Part shown: piece after piece, positions 42,481 through 50,521 of the stretch
Layout of the letters: every line of letters begins with the position of its first letter
How positions within the stretch are numbered: the first letter of the stretch is position 1
Origin: Hirschia baltica ATCC 49814
GTDB taxonomy: Bacteria; Pseudomonadota; Alphaproteobacteria; Caulobacterales; Hyphomonadaceae
DNA: 64,000 nt
Direction: 5' to 3'
Assembly: GCF_000023785.1 (NCBI RefSeq)
Contig: NC_012982.1
Span: forward strand, 2,790,001-2,854,000
Notes under the pieces: generated by a model
What the model saw: only the letters and a program-made list of their open reading frames with translations
What the model was told of the DNA's origin: nothing
Database searches by the model: none
Translations under genes and position numbers: made by a program

Positions 42481-43018
42481 AGCCTAGCGGCTTTATTAGT
42501 TGAACATACATATCTCCAACCTAGTGCCATTTCACTAGGTTGGAATGCAACGGAATGAAACCAGCTTTATTGAGCATTTAATTGAACTGATTCAACAGCT
42601 TCCGTTAGAACAGAAAATACACGCCTCCACCAAAGATCGTCCTGCTTTGAGTATCTCAAAATATTATCCGAGATCATCAAGCTTTCTTTGAAGATACATA
42701 TTTTCTCCAGCCTCTCTTCAAAATTTATTAGATATTTGCCGGAATGCAGGATCGACATTTCTCTCTGAAACGATCCTGTTTTGCTCGAACAAATTTGAGG
42801 CAAACAGCTTGCCCCTCCTCACTTTTGTCTCCTCAGCAAACAACCTGCATGCAAGGCTCTTCCCCGCGCAAACGTCAATTCACAATTAATTGATCGGTGA
42901 TTTACGTTTTGGTGTTAACGCAATCATTTTTATGATCTAAAAGGTCACCATCAGTTGGATACCGAAAATAAAAGCCAAAAGCGGATCCAAATAAACTGAC
43001 CTTTGGGAGGAAATCAAA
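42481..43018. other. Long intergenic region before the GH9 gene
   Basis: It contains a perfect 10-bp inverted repeat (CCAACCTAGT 42516-42525, ACTAGGTTGG 42534-42543) just after the PD40 gene, without a T-run, and a palindrome CAATTAATTG (42883-42892). A leftward ORF of 63-78 codons (42567-42803) ends 24 bases from the hairpin but has only a weak ribosome site and no recognisable product; I do not call it. The rest probably holds the GH9 promoter. Confidence 0.45.
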
Positions 43019-45529
43019 ATGAAAAACAAACTTACACATATGGCAGTGGCTGCTCTATTATCCACGACAGCACTCTCACAATTCACACCCGCATTCGCGC
43101 AAGAAGCTTCTGAGACAGCTTCTACAAAAGAGTATTTTTCTGAAGATGGATTAGACGTGCTTGTCTTTTCCAATTGGTATGACAGCCTTTTCAGTGACGC
43201 TAAAATTTCTGGTGTCGAGCTTATTCAGCACGATAATCGCGTCGCAACAAATGGAGATATACGCCTCAGTGCCACGCCCGGACAATGGGAACCTATTGGC
43301 ACTTTTAAAACACGCCGTGTTGATGTTGCAAATGGCGTCATCGAGGCTGATCTTGAATATGCTGATTATGATTTCCAATACACAATTCGCGTTGAAAAAG
43401 ATGACGATAACTATTTAATCAGCGTTCATTCTGAAACGCCTGTTCCAAACGGATTGGCCGGAAAAGCAGGTTTCAATTTAGAATTCATTCCATCCGTTTT
43501 CGGAGGAAAGTCCTTGCTTGTTGATGGACATCCTGGAATTTTACCAACCTATGCCCAAGGGGATATGGAGTTGCGCGCCGATGGTGAGCGAACAGACGGC
43601 GCACTTGCCGAGCCACTTCCGATTGCATCAGGCAAATCCATCATTCTGGCACCCGCCGATGAACAACATCGCGTTAGCCTCAAATCCATGGATGCCACAG
43701 ACATCAGCCTTTATGACGGCCGCAACCAAGCTCAAAATGGCTGGTTTGTTGTGCGTTCAGTTCTTCCAGAAGGCAAAACCGGAAAACTGATGGAATGGCG
43801 CTTAGATGCCGCCGCTCAGGAAAACTGGGAAAGACCGCCAGTTATCAGCTATAACCAACTTGGCTACCACCCTGCCCGCAATAAAACTGCCATCATCGAA
43901 ATGGATGCCAAAGCGGTCGCAGACAAAGAAATGCACTTATTGCGATTTGATGAAACGGGTAAAGCGGTACGCGTTAAATCCATGACACCTAAACCATGGG
44001 GTAATTACCTACGGTATAAATACGCCAGTTTTGACTTTTCCGATATCACAGAGACCGGCGTCTATGCGTTAGAATTTGATGGGAATAGAGAAGCAAGTTT
44101 TAGCATATCAGACACAGTTTATGATCACGCTTGGCACCCTACTTCGGATGTTTTCTTTCCTGTTCAAATGGATCACATGTATGTAAATGAAGCCTATCGC
44201 GCTTGGCACGGGAAAGCGCATATGGATGATGCGCTACAAGCCCCTGTTGATCATGAGCATCATGATTTATATCGCCAAGGTCCAACCACAGACACAGACT
44301 TTGAACCCCTACAACACATTCCGGGCCTAAATGTCGGAGGTTGGTTTGACGCTGGAGATTTCGACATTCGTACCCAAAGCCAATATTCGACAATAAGAAT
44401 GATGGCGCGCGCTTGGGATAATTTCTCCATTCCCAGAGATCAAACCAGCATTAATTGGGATACAAATTACACAGATATGCATGTGCCGGATGGCGCAGCC
44501 GATATCCAGCAGCAAGTCAAACACGGCACGTTACAATTGCTCGCCCAATATGATGCCGTTGGACATGCAATACACGGCATCGTCGCACCTGATTTAGATC
44601 AGTACACCTTCTTGGGCGATGCAGGCAGCAAAACCGACAATCGCATTTATGATGCAAACATGTCCGCCGACGAGGAAACACCCACACATTCGGGCAAATT
44701 AGATGATAGATGGGCTTTCACATCTCGTTCTTCTGCATTGGAATATGGCTCTGCCGCAGGCATGGCAGCAGCGGCCAGAACTTTGAAAGGCTATGATGAT
44801 GCGCTCGCTGAAAAAGCGCTTCAACAAGCAATCACAGTTTTTGCACATGAAGAGAGCAATGAACCCACACTATATCAACACGGGAACACCACTGGTGGCC
44901 CATTTGCATTAGAGAGAATCCGCGCTGCCGGTGAATTATTGCTCACAACAAAAGACCCAAAATACGCAAAATCAGTTGAAAAAGCATGGGATGACGCATT
45001 GCCATTCTTTGCTGGATTTGCCGACTTAGCCGTTGAAATTAAAGACTTAATGCCGAAAAACTATGACAAAAAACTACGCAAAGCAGCAAAAGACTTCATC
45101 GCAAAAGAAACGCAAAACCGCTCCGACAACCCTTTCGGCGTCCAAATCACCCGCGGCGGCTGGGCTGGGTCTGGAACGGTAGCCAACAATGCAATCGTCT
45201 ATTATTTCCTTCACAAGGCATACCCTGATCTCGTGTCCAAAGATCGCGTTTATGCAGGGTTTGACTTCCTGCTAGGCCAACACCCGGGACACAATTTATC
45301 CCTTGTCTCAGCTGTAGGTGCAAAATCTAAAAAGGTTGCTTATGGAAATAATAGAGCTGATTTCAGCTACATAGCTGGTGGTGTCGTTCCGGGTGTACTG
45401 GTTTTAAAACCAGATTATCCCGAAAACCGTGAAGACTGGCCGTTCTTCTGGGGTCAAAACGAATATGTGATACCCAATGGCGCACAATTCATTTTCTTGG
45501 CAAATGCAGTTGCTGAATTAGAAAACTAA
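43019..45529 (+). CDS. Glycoside hydrolase family 9 enzyme (endoglucanase/exo-glucosidase type) with extra N-terminal module
   Basis: A secreted 836-residue enzyme. After a signal peptide (cleaved near AFAQ) comes about 240 residues with beta-sandwich character that I cannot name, then the Ig-like CelD_N domain (PVISYNQLGYHPARNKTA, about 277-370) and the GH9 (alpha/alpha)6 barrel. Catalytic motifs are clear: VGGWFDAGDFD with base Asp444 and Asp447, LLGQHPGHNLS with its conserved His, and the acid Glu815 in GQNEYVIPNG. GH9 enzymes cut beta-1,4-glucans such as cellulose, xyloglucan or cello-oligosaccharides by inversion. GGGAGGAA precedes the ATG. It is transcribed alone and ends at a good terminator. 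Confidence 0.93.
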   Translation: MKNKLTHMAVAALLSTTALSQFTPAFAQEASETASTKEYFSEDGLDVLVFSNWYDSLFSDAKISGVELIQHDNRVATNGDIRLSATPGQWEPIGTFKTRRVDVANGVIEADLEYADYDFQYTIRVEKDDDNYLISVHSETPVPNGLAGKAGFNLEFIPSVFGGKSLLVDGHPGILPTYAQGDMELRADGERTDGALAEPLPIASGKSIILAPADEQHRVSLKSMDATDISLYDGRNQAQNGWFVVRSVLPEGKTGKLMEWRLDAAAQENWERPPVISYNQLGYHPARNKTAIIEMDAKAVADKEMHLLRFDETGKAVRVKSMTPKPWGNYLRYKYASFDFSDITETGVYALEFDGNREASFSISDTVYDHAWHPTSDVFFPVQMDHMYVNEAYRAWHGKAHMDDALQAPVDHEHHDLYRQGPTTDTDFEPLQHIPGLNVGGWFDAGDFDIRTQSQYSTIRMMARAWDNFSIPRDQTSINWDTNYTDMHVPDGAADIQQQVKHGTLQLLAQYDAVGHAIHGIVAPDLDQYTFLGDAGSKTDNRIYDANMSADEETPTHSGKLDDRWAFTSRSSALEYGSAAGMAAAARTLKGYDDALAEKALQQAITVFAHEESNEPTLYQHGNTTGGPFALERIRAAGELLLTTKDPKYAKSVEKAWDDALPFFAGFADLAVEIKDLMPKNYDKKLRKAAKDFIAKETQNRSDNPFGVQITRGGWAGSGTVANNAIVYYFLHKAYPDLVSKDRVYAGFDFLLGQHPGHNLSLVSAVGAKSKKVAYGNNRADFSYIAGGVVPGVLVLKPDYPENREDWPFFWGQNEYVIPNGAQFIFLANAVAELEN

Positions 45530-45554
45530 ATAACATAGACTTGGTTATAAATTA

Positions 45555-45587
45555 GGGTGCTGAATGTAAGTTTCAGCACCCATTTTT
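45555..45587 (+). terminator. Rho-independent terminator of the GH9 gene
   Basis: GGGTGCTGAA (45555-45564) and TTCAGCACCC (45572-45581) form a perfect 10-bp stem with a 7-base loop, followed by ATTTTT. Confidence 0.92.
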
Positions 45588-45649
45588 GTGGTCTGCTATG
45601 CAACCCTATTGCACCTACCACAAATGACCATAACCAGCTGAAACTAAAC

Positions 45650-45685
45650 AAAAAAACCACCCATCTCCATAGAGAGACGGGTGGT
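45650..45685 (-). terminator. Rho-independent terminator of the leftward TonB receptor gene
   Basis: On the minus strand ACCACCCGTCTC (45685-45674) pairs with GAGATGGGTGGT (45667-45656), 12 bp with one G-T wobble and a 6-base loop, then a seven-T run. Confidence 0.92.
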
Positions 45686-45747
45686 ATCCAGCAGAAAAAC
45701 GGAATAAATTTTATGTGGAAGGAAAATTATCCGCTCTGCTGTATTGT

Positions 45748-48471
45748 TTACATGCTGTAACGAGCACCGAGCATGAATTGGCGACCTGTGTGACTGAATT
45801 CACGGGTCAGATCGAGATCACCATATCCAGTCCCGTAAATCCGCTCTTCTTCATCTGTCATGTTGATAATTTCAAATGTGAAAGTGAGATTATCATTGTA
45901 ATTATAGAAAGATGAGAAATCGACATGGGTTGGTCCGTATTTACGTTCTTGCGCATGTCCGTTTCCGCCCGGCTCACTCAATAGATAGTCATCACGCTTA
46001 TTCACTGAGAAACGACCACCAAAATCTGCGTCTTCATAGTATAAAGTGAAATTGTATGAATTCGGAGATAATCCAGTTGAATCTTGTGCTTCAACATGTG
46101 TGTAGTTCGACGCGATACCCATATTGGATAGTGGTCCCGGCAAGAAAGTGAATGGTTGTTGATAAGTGATCTCAAACCCTTTCACTGAAAAACCTTCATT
46201 GCTATTGACCGGTATCGAATGGTCATACGGCACAGTTGCCGGATCAGCCTGATAGGACTCATCGTATTCAGGGTCAGCATAGATTGCTGGCCAGAATTCC
46301 TCGTCGATCAGTTTGTTCACAACTTCAGATGTCAGATTTGTCGCAATATTTTTGTGGAACACTGCTGCTGACAATAGCCCCTCACCACCCAAATACCATT
46401 CAAGCCCCAAATCGAAATCATTTGATTCATATGGATCAAGTTCTGGGTTCCCTAAATTCCCAACTGTACGCGTTGTATATCCAAAACTTGGACGCGCAAT
46501 GTTTAGAGAAGATAAGCCCGGACGCGTCATGCTACGACCATAAGACAGGCGCGCAACCAATTCATCAGTTACATCAAGCGCCAAATTCATTGACGGTAGA
46601 TAATTATCATAGCTGCGCTCGACACTAATTGGAAGGTCACCAACAACAGCTTCGGAAGTCACTGTCGTTTCTACATAACGGATTCCAAAATTCGCTCTCA
46701 GTAGCATGCTACCAATATCGAAATCACTGTTTAGCTCGACATAAGTTGCAAAAGTTTCTTCTCCAACTTTCCAACTATCTGCAAGGGATTCTGTATATCC
46801 AGCAGGGATAACACCGTCATTTTCAATCGCATCAAAATCAGCAACCAAAAATGGCACTAAATTACCATCCAATCCACTTCCGAAATTAGAATAAGGGAAA
46901 GCTGTTGTGTATTGCGCCGGATCAAACGCTGCTGAACCACCGATTCCTTCAGCATAAGAAACGGACCTATCATTGTAAGCCACACCAGTATTAATTGAAA
47001 ACCTATCGCCTTCATAAGTTAGATCGACTTTAGAAGTAAGGTTTTCCTTTTCAACATCGTTGCTACGATTATTAGCGTTCACGACATCAATGAAATTATT
47101 TGGATCGTTCATATCGTAGTCGCCATAGTCCACAGAGGCGACTTCATTATTGGAATAATCATACGCATAGAAATGAGGAACTGAACGATAGTAAAATCGC
47201 AACTCTTCTCGGGTCGCATCATTCTTGGCAGAACCAAACATAGCATCTACAGAAATATTATCTGTGATCTGATATTCACCTGATAAGACAATCTGATCAA
47301 ATTTTGATTCAGAAACTTGCTTACGGCTTTCATACCAAGATGTAACGTCATCAAAACTCGCCGCGATCAAATATTGTCCTGTAGGATCGACTGTAAATTC
47401 GATAGGCGTTTGACCAGTAAAATTGCCTGGATCTCCATGTGTTAGCAACCATTCCATAGAGTTGTAATTGCGGCGATCATTTGTAAGTTCAGAATGAAGG
47501 ACATCCAAAGTTAGCAACAATTTGTCATTGGGTTGATATTGGAAAGAACCTGTAAGGCCGAGACGTTCTTGCTCATTCCCAAAAAAGTCAGCACGAGGCA
47601 AACGAGGAGCCCACAAACAATCTAGCGGATCTTCTGCACCACAGGCGCCTGAAGGCGTACCATTAACGACTGGATTAGTGTCTGCCCAAGAATCTCCATT
47701 TATGAATGGTGATGTCCAACGAACACTCCCAAAACCTTCCTGACGGACTGTACGGCCAGAATAAGCAACTGAGACAAGTGCCCCCAAAGTGTCATTTGCG
47801 AAAGTGTCGCTGACCATGAGAGCAAGACGAGGGTCAACCTCTTCTGTCAGGTCGTTATAACCTGCTTGACCTGATACTGAAAAATTAAAACCTTCAAAAT
47901 CAAATGGTTTTGCAGAATATAGGTCTACAGTTCCAGCAATACCACCTTCTTCAATAGATGCTGTTTGCGTCTTTTGAACATCAATTCGATTGAAAAGTTC
48001 TGCTGCAAAAACATGAAAGTCAAAGGCGCGACCACTATTTAAAGTTACTCCCCCAGAATCAAGACCATCACTCCCTGCTGGAACCTCCATCCCATTCAAT
48101 GTTGTACGTGTAAAGCTCGGACTAAAACCACGAAGCGTGATGTTACGTCCTTCCCCACCTTCACGAGAAATTGCAACCCCCGGCACACGCTGAATCGCTT
48201 CGGCAAGGTTTAGATCAGGCATTTTACCGATGTCTTCAGCTAAAATACTTTCACGTGAATTCACGGCTGCCCGTTTAAAATCACGCGCTTCTTGCAGAGA
48301 TGAACGAAAGCCCTGAACTACAATTGTATCCAATTTCTTCGTTTCATTTGCTTCCTCTTCTGCTTCCTGAGCATAAGATGGCGCAGCAAAACAAAGCCCG
48401 AGCAATATCGGTGTCATTAAAGACGCACCCGAAAACAGCCCCTTTTTTAGGGATTTATTAAAAAAGTTCAT
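45748..48471 (-). CDS. TonB-dependent receptor (Caulobacter-type TIGR01782 family), without STN domain
   Basis: A complete 907-residue receptor: signal peptide ending in PSYAQ, acidic linker, TonB-box region LDTIVVQGFRSSLQEA, plug with LAEDIGKMPDLNLAEAIQRV and SREGGEGRNITLRGF, and a barrel ending MLGARYSM. AAGGAGGA precedes the ATG. The plug and barrel are closely similar to the receptor at 50522-53557 (shared SFTRTTLNGMEVP, YNFTLYYE, ERIYGTG), so the two are paralogues. This one lacks the N-terminal STN signalling domain and thus cannot talk to FecR. Family members of this type are often carbohydrate receptors; with the neighbouring pectin genes, an oligogalacturonide or related glycan is a reasonable guess. 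Confidence 0.93.
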   Translation of the reverse strand: MNFFNKSLKKGLFSGASLMTPILLGLCFAAPSYAQEAEEEANETKKLDTIVVQGFRSSLQEARDFKRAAVNSRESILAEDIGKMPDLNLAEAIQRVPGVAISREGGEGRNITLRGFSPSFTRTTLNGMEVPAGSDGLDSGGVTLNSGRAFDFHVFAAELFNRIDVQKTQTASIEEGGIAGTVDLYSAKPFDFEGFNFSVSGQAGYNDLTEEVDPRLALMVSDTFANDTLGALVSVAYSGRTVRQEGFGSVRWTSPFINGDSWADTNPVVNGTPSGACGAEDPLDCLWAPRLPRADFFGNEQERLGLTGSFQYQPNDKLLLTLDVLHSELTNDRRNYNSMEWLLTHGDPGNFTGQTPIEFTVDPTGQYLIAASFDDVTSWYESRKQVSESKFDQIVLSGEYQITDNISVDAMFGSAKNDATREELRFYYRSVPHFYAYDYSNNEVASVDYGDYDMNDPNNFIDVVNANNRSNDVEKENLTSKVDLTYEGDRFSINTGVAYNDRSVSYAEGIGGSAAFDPAQYTTAFPYSNFGSGLDGNLVPFLVADFDAIENDGVIPAGYTESLADSWKVGEETFATYVELNSDFDIGSMLLRANFGIRYVETTVTSEAVVGDLPISVERSYDNYLPSMNLALDVTDELVARLSYGRSMTRPGLSSLNIARPSFGYTTRTVGNLGNPELDPYESNDFDLGLEWYLGGEGLLSAAVFHKNIATNLTSEVVNKLIDEEFWPAIYADPEYDESYQADPATVPYDHSIPVNSNEGFSVKGFEITYQQPFTFLPGPLSNMGIASNYTHVEAQDSTGLSPNSYNFTLYYEDADFGGRFSVNKRDDYLLSEPGGNGHAQERKYGPTHVDFSSFYNYNDNLTFTFEIINMTDEEERIYGTGYGDLDLTREFSHTGRQFMLGARYSM

Positions 48472-48780
48472 TTTTCCTCCTTAGCTTAATATTTAAATAT
48501 TCAATTTCAGAAAAATCCAGAAAATTAAATAAATTCAAATATTAATGCCCCTATTTACTTATTATGTATGGAATAATTACTGAACCAAAAAAAATTTTGT
48601 TGATTTATATTTTGGGTAGTCTTCCATTTATTTTACGAGGCAACGAATTAACTAATTTATTGCTCGTATTTAGGTAGACTTTTCAAAAATCAAAACGAGT
48701 AATAAAAATGTTAAAAAAAGTGGAAAAATATTTTTAGATAATGTGTGATGCTTTTTCGAAACTGAGAAGTCTATATAGAT
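48472..48780. other. Divergent region between TonB receptor and ECF sigma genes
   Basis: Very AT-rich. A perfect 14-base palindrome AATATTTAAATATT lies at 48488-48501, next to the receptor's ribosome site, where it could act as an operator. No ORF is supported. The sigma gene has only a weak ribosome site. Confidence 0.45.
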
Positions 48781-49380
48781 ATGTCGAAAGTTTACGCAGC
48801 ATTTTTGAATTGCGAAGCAGCCATCCGGCGCACTATCGCAAAATATTGCCCACAACCGGCGGATGTGGACGAATTAACCCATGAAACATTTTTGAAATGC
48901 TTCGCTGCAGAACGAAAAGCCGATATTCGCGAACCAGAGCGTTTATTACTGTTCGCAGCTAAAAATGTAGCCTTGAGTGAGATCAAAAAGAAACGCAACA
49001 CAACAACCGACTATATTGAAGATGCCCCCTACTCAACGGACATAGTTGATAGGAACCAGCACGATCCAGAACAACATCTCAATAGTCGCCGAAAACTTGC
49101 TGCTTTCACAATAATTATAGCTCAACTGAGTGAAGATGATCGCAAAATTCTTCTAATGCGTAAAATTGACGGCATGAAGTATTCTCAAATAGCAACGCGC
49201 ATGAATATATCGGTTAGCACTGTACAAAAACGGCTAGCGGCATCGCTCACAAAATGCACTCAAAACATGATCGCAACTGGATACACACCTGACGAATTTG
49301 GCGGCAAAGCAGACTCACCGAAACCCGATCAGGCTGCCGCCGAAACATCAAAGACTGAATGGAATGCTGACAATGACTAA
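48781..49380 (+). CDS. ECF-type RNA polymerase sigma factor (FecI-like)
   Basis: A 199-residue extracytoplasmic-function sigma factor. Region 2 (about 10-75) has VDELTHETFLKCFA and ERLLLFAAKNVALSEIKKKR; region 4 (about 115-165) has LSEDDRKILLMRKIDGMKYSQIA followed by the HTH ISVSTVQKRLAASL. About 30 polar residues extend the C-terminus. It is followed, with an 8-base overlap, by a FecR anti-sigma gene and then an STN-type TonB receptor, the full set for cell-surface signalling. It should direct transcription of the receptor and pectin-hydrolase genes when ligand binds. Confidence 0.92.
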   Translation: MSKVYAAFLNCEAAIRRTIAKYCPQPADVDELTHETFLKCFAAERKADIREPERLLLFAAKNVALSEIKKKRNTTTDYIEDAPYSTDIVDRNQHDPEQHLNSRRKLAAFTIIIAQLSEDDRKILLMRKIDGMKYSQIATRMNISVSTVQKRLAASLTKCTQNMIATGYTPDEFGGKADSPKPDQAAAETSKTEWNADND

Positions 49381-50422
49381 CGAAAAGAAAATACTCAGCC
49401 TTCCCACTCGTCAACGACGTGAGGCCCAAGCTGCAGAATGGGTGACAAAGCTGGATGCAGACACGGTTTCCGCTATAGACCGCGCTCGATTTGATCAATG
49501 GATGTCGAGCAGTGAGAAAAACCGCGAATGCTATTACAGAATTGCTAAAGCGTGGTCAGCTCTCGATGATTTAGAAGAACTCCAACACCTTGCAGAATCT
49601 GATGATGTCGCCGAGCTTTTAAAACAAAATCGACGACAATCTCGGAAGATAGTCCAGTCGATAGGTGCCATGGCGGCTATGCTAATCATAGGTTTTTCAA
49701 CATGGGTTGCTCTGCCTTACCTAAACACACAAACGTATAAATATGAGGCATTTATATCAACTGCGGTTGGTGAAATGCAAAATATTCAGTTACCTGATGG
49801 CTCATTGATTAAGGCAAATACAAATACTCACCTGGTAATTCATTACTCGAAAAACTCAAGAGACATCAATTTACTTCGTGGAGAAGCTTTCTTTGAAGTC
49901 GCTCACGCACCAGACCGCCCTTTCTCAGTCGTCGCAGGAGACAGGCAAGTACGCGCAGTTGGAACAGCCTTTAACGTGCGCCTGAGAGAAGCAAAACTAG
50001 CCGTAACTGTTGAAGAAGGGCGCGTGGCACTCATCAATAAAAAGGCTATGTTGGTTCAAAACAAAAACCCCGAAAACAATGCGGCTCAAGAATTGACGCA
50101 AATATCTGCTGGACAACGCGCCGTATTTGACACTGACATTGAAGAACTGGAAGTGTTGCAAGCAGAAAATTTACAAAGACGTTTGTCATGGAGAAACGGC
50201 ATTTTGTCATTCTCTGGAGAACCACTTTCATTTATGATTTCAGAGGTCTCAAGATATTCCAACGTCGAAATTGAAATTGCCGATGAAAGTCTAAAAGACA
50301 TGCCCGTCGCTGGATATTTTAAAGTAGGAGAAGTTGATGCAATGCTTGAGGTTTTAGACCTCATGTCTGACGTGACGATAGAACGGATTGATCAAAACAA
50401 AGTCCGTCTAACAAAAAAATAA
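49373..50422 (+). CDS. FecR-family anti-sigma regulator
   Basis: A 349-residue inner-membrane anti-sigma factor. The cytoplasmic N-terminal domain (DUF4880 type, QRREAQAAEWVTKLDAD, FDQWMSSSEKNRECYYRI) is followed by a membrane helix near residues 97-117 (IGAMAAMLIIGFSTWVALPY) and the periplasmic FecR domain (TAVGEMQNIQLPDGSLIKANT, RGEAFFEVAHAPDRPFSVVAG, VRAVGTAFNVR). The C-terminal DUF4974-like domain (LSFSGEPLSFMISEVSRYSN) ends in VRLTKK. The ATG at 49373 overlaps the sigma stop by 8 bases; an in-frame ATG at 49364 is an alternative. It relays ligand occupancy of the STN receptor to the sigma factor. Confidence 0.92.
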   Translation: MTNEKKILSLPTRQRREAQAAEWVTKLDADTVSAIDRARFDQWMSSSEKNRECYYRIAKAWSALDDLEELQHLAESDDVAELLKQNRRQSRKIVQSIGAMAAMLIIGFSTWVALPYLNTQTYKYEAFISTAVGEMQNIQLPDGSLIKANTNTHLVIHYSKNSRDINLLRGEAFFEVAHAPDRPFSVVAGDRQVRAVGTAFNVRLREAKLAVTVEEGRVALINKKAMLVQNKNPENNAAQELTQISAGQRAVFDTDIEELEVLQAENLQRRLSWRNGILSFSGEPLSFMISEVSRYSNVEIEIADESLKDMPVAGYFKVGEVDAMLEVLDLMSDVTIERIDQNKVRLTKK

Positions 50423-50450
50423 ATATAAAAAAACTTCGGAGGAAACACAT

Positions 50451-50513
50451 ATGACTATTTTTTGGAATGCAACCAATAGGTATTTTAGAGAAATTAGAAA
50501 TGCAAATTTCTAA
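50451..50513 (+). CDS. Possible 20-codon leader ORF before the STN-type TonB receptor
   Basis: ATG at 50451 is preceded by a near-perfect CGGAGGAAACACAT ribosome site and reads 20 codons (MTIFWNATNRYFREIRNANF) to TAA at 50511-50513, 8 bases before the receptor ATG at 50522. The receptor ATG itself has no ribosome site, so its translation may depend on ribosomes ending at this leader. Not known to me from other systems; the peptide resembles no family. Confidence 0.45.
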   Translation: MTIFWNATNRYFREIRNANF

Positions 50514-50521
50514 ATCTCAAA

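Noticed and set aside
42567-42803. Leftward ORF of 63-78 codons between PD40 and GH9 genes
   Set aside because: Only a weak ribosome site (AGAGAGAA), a TTG or internal ATG start and no recognisable product. The nearby hairpin at 42516-42543 gives slight support, but not enough to call a gene.
46236-46628. 130-codon rightward ORF inside the leftward TonB receptor
   Set aside because: The receptor reading frame is complete on the other strand; this ORF is His/Gln-rich noise.
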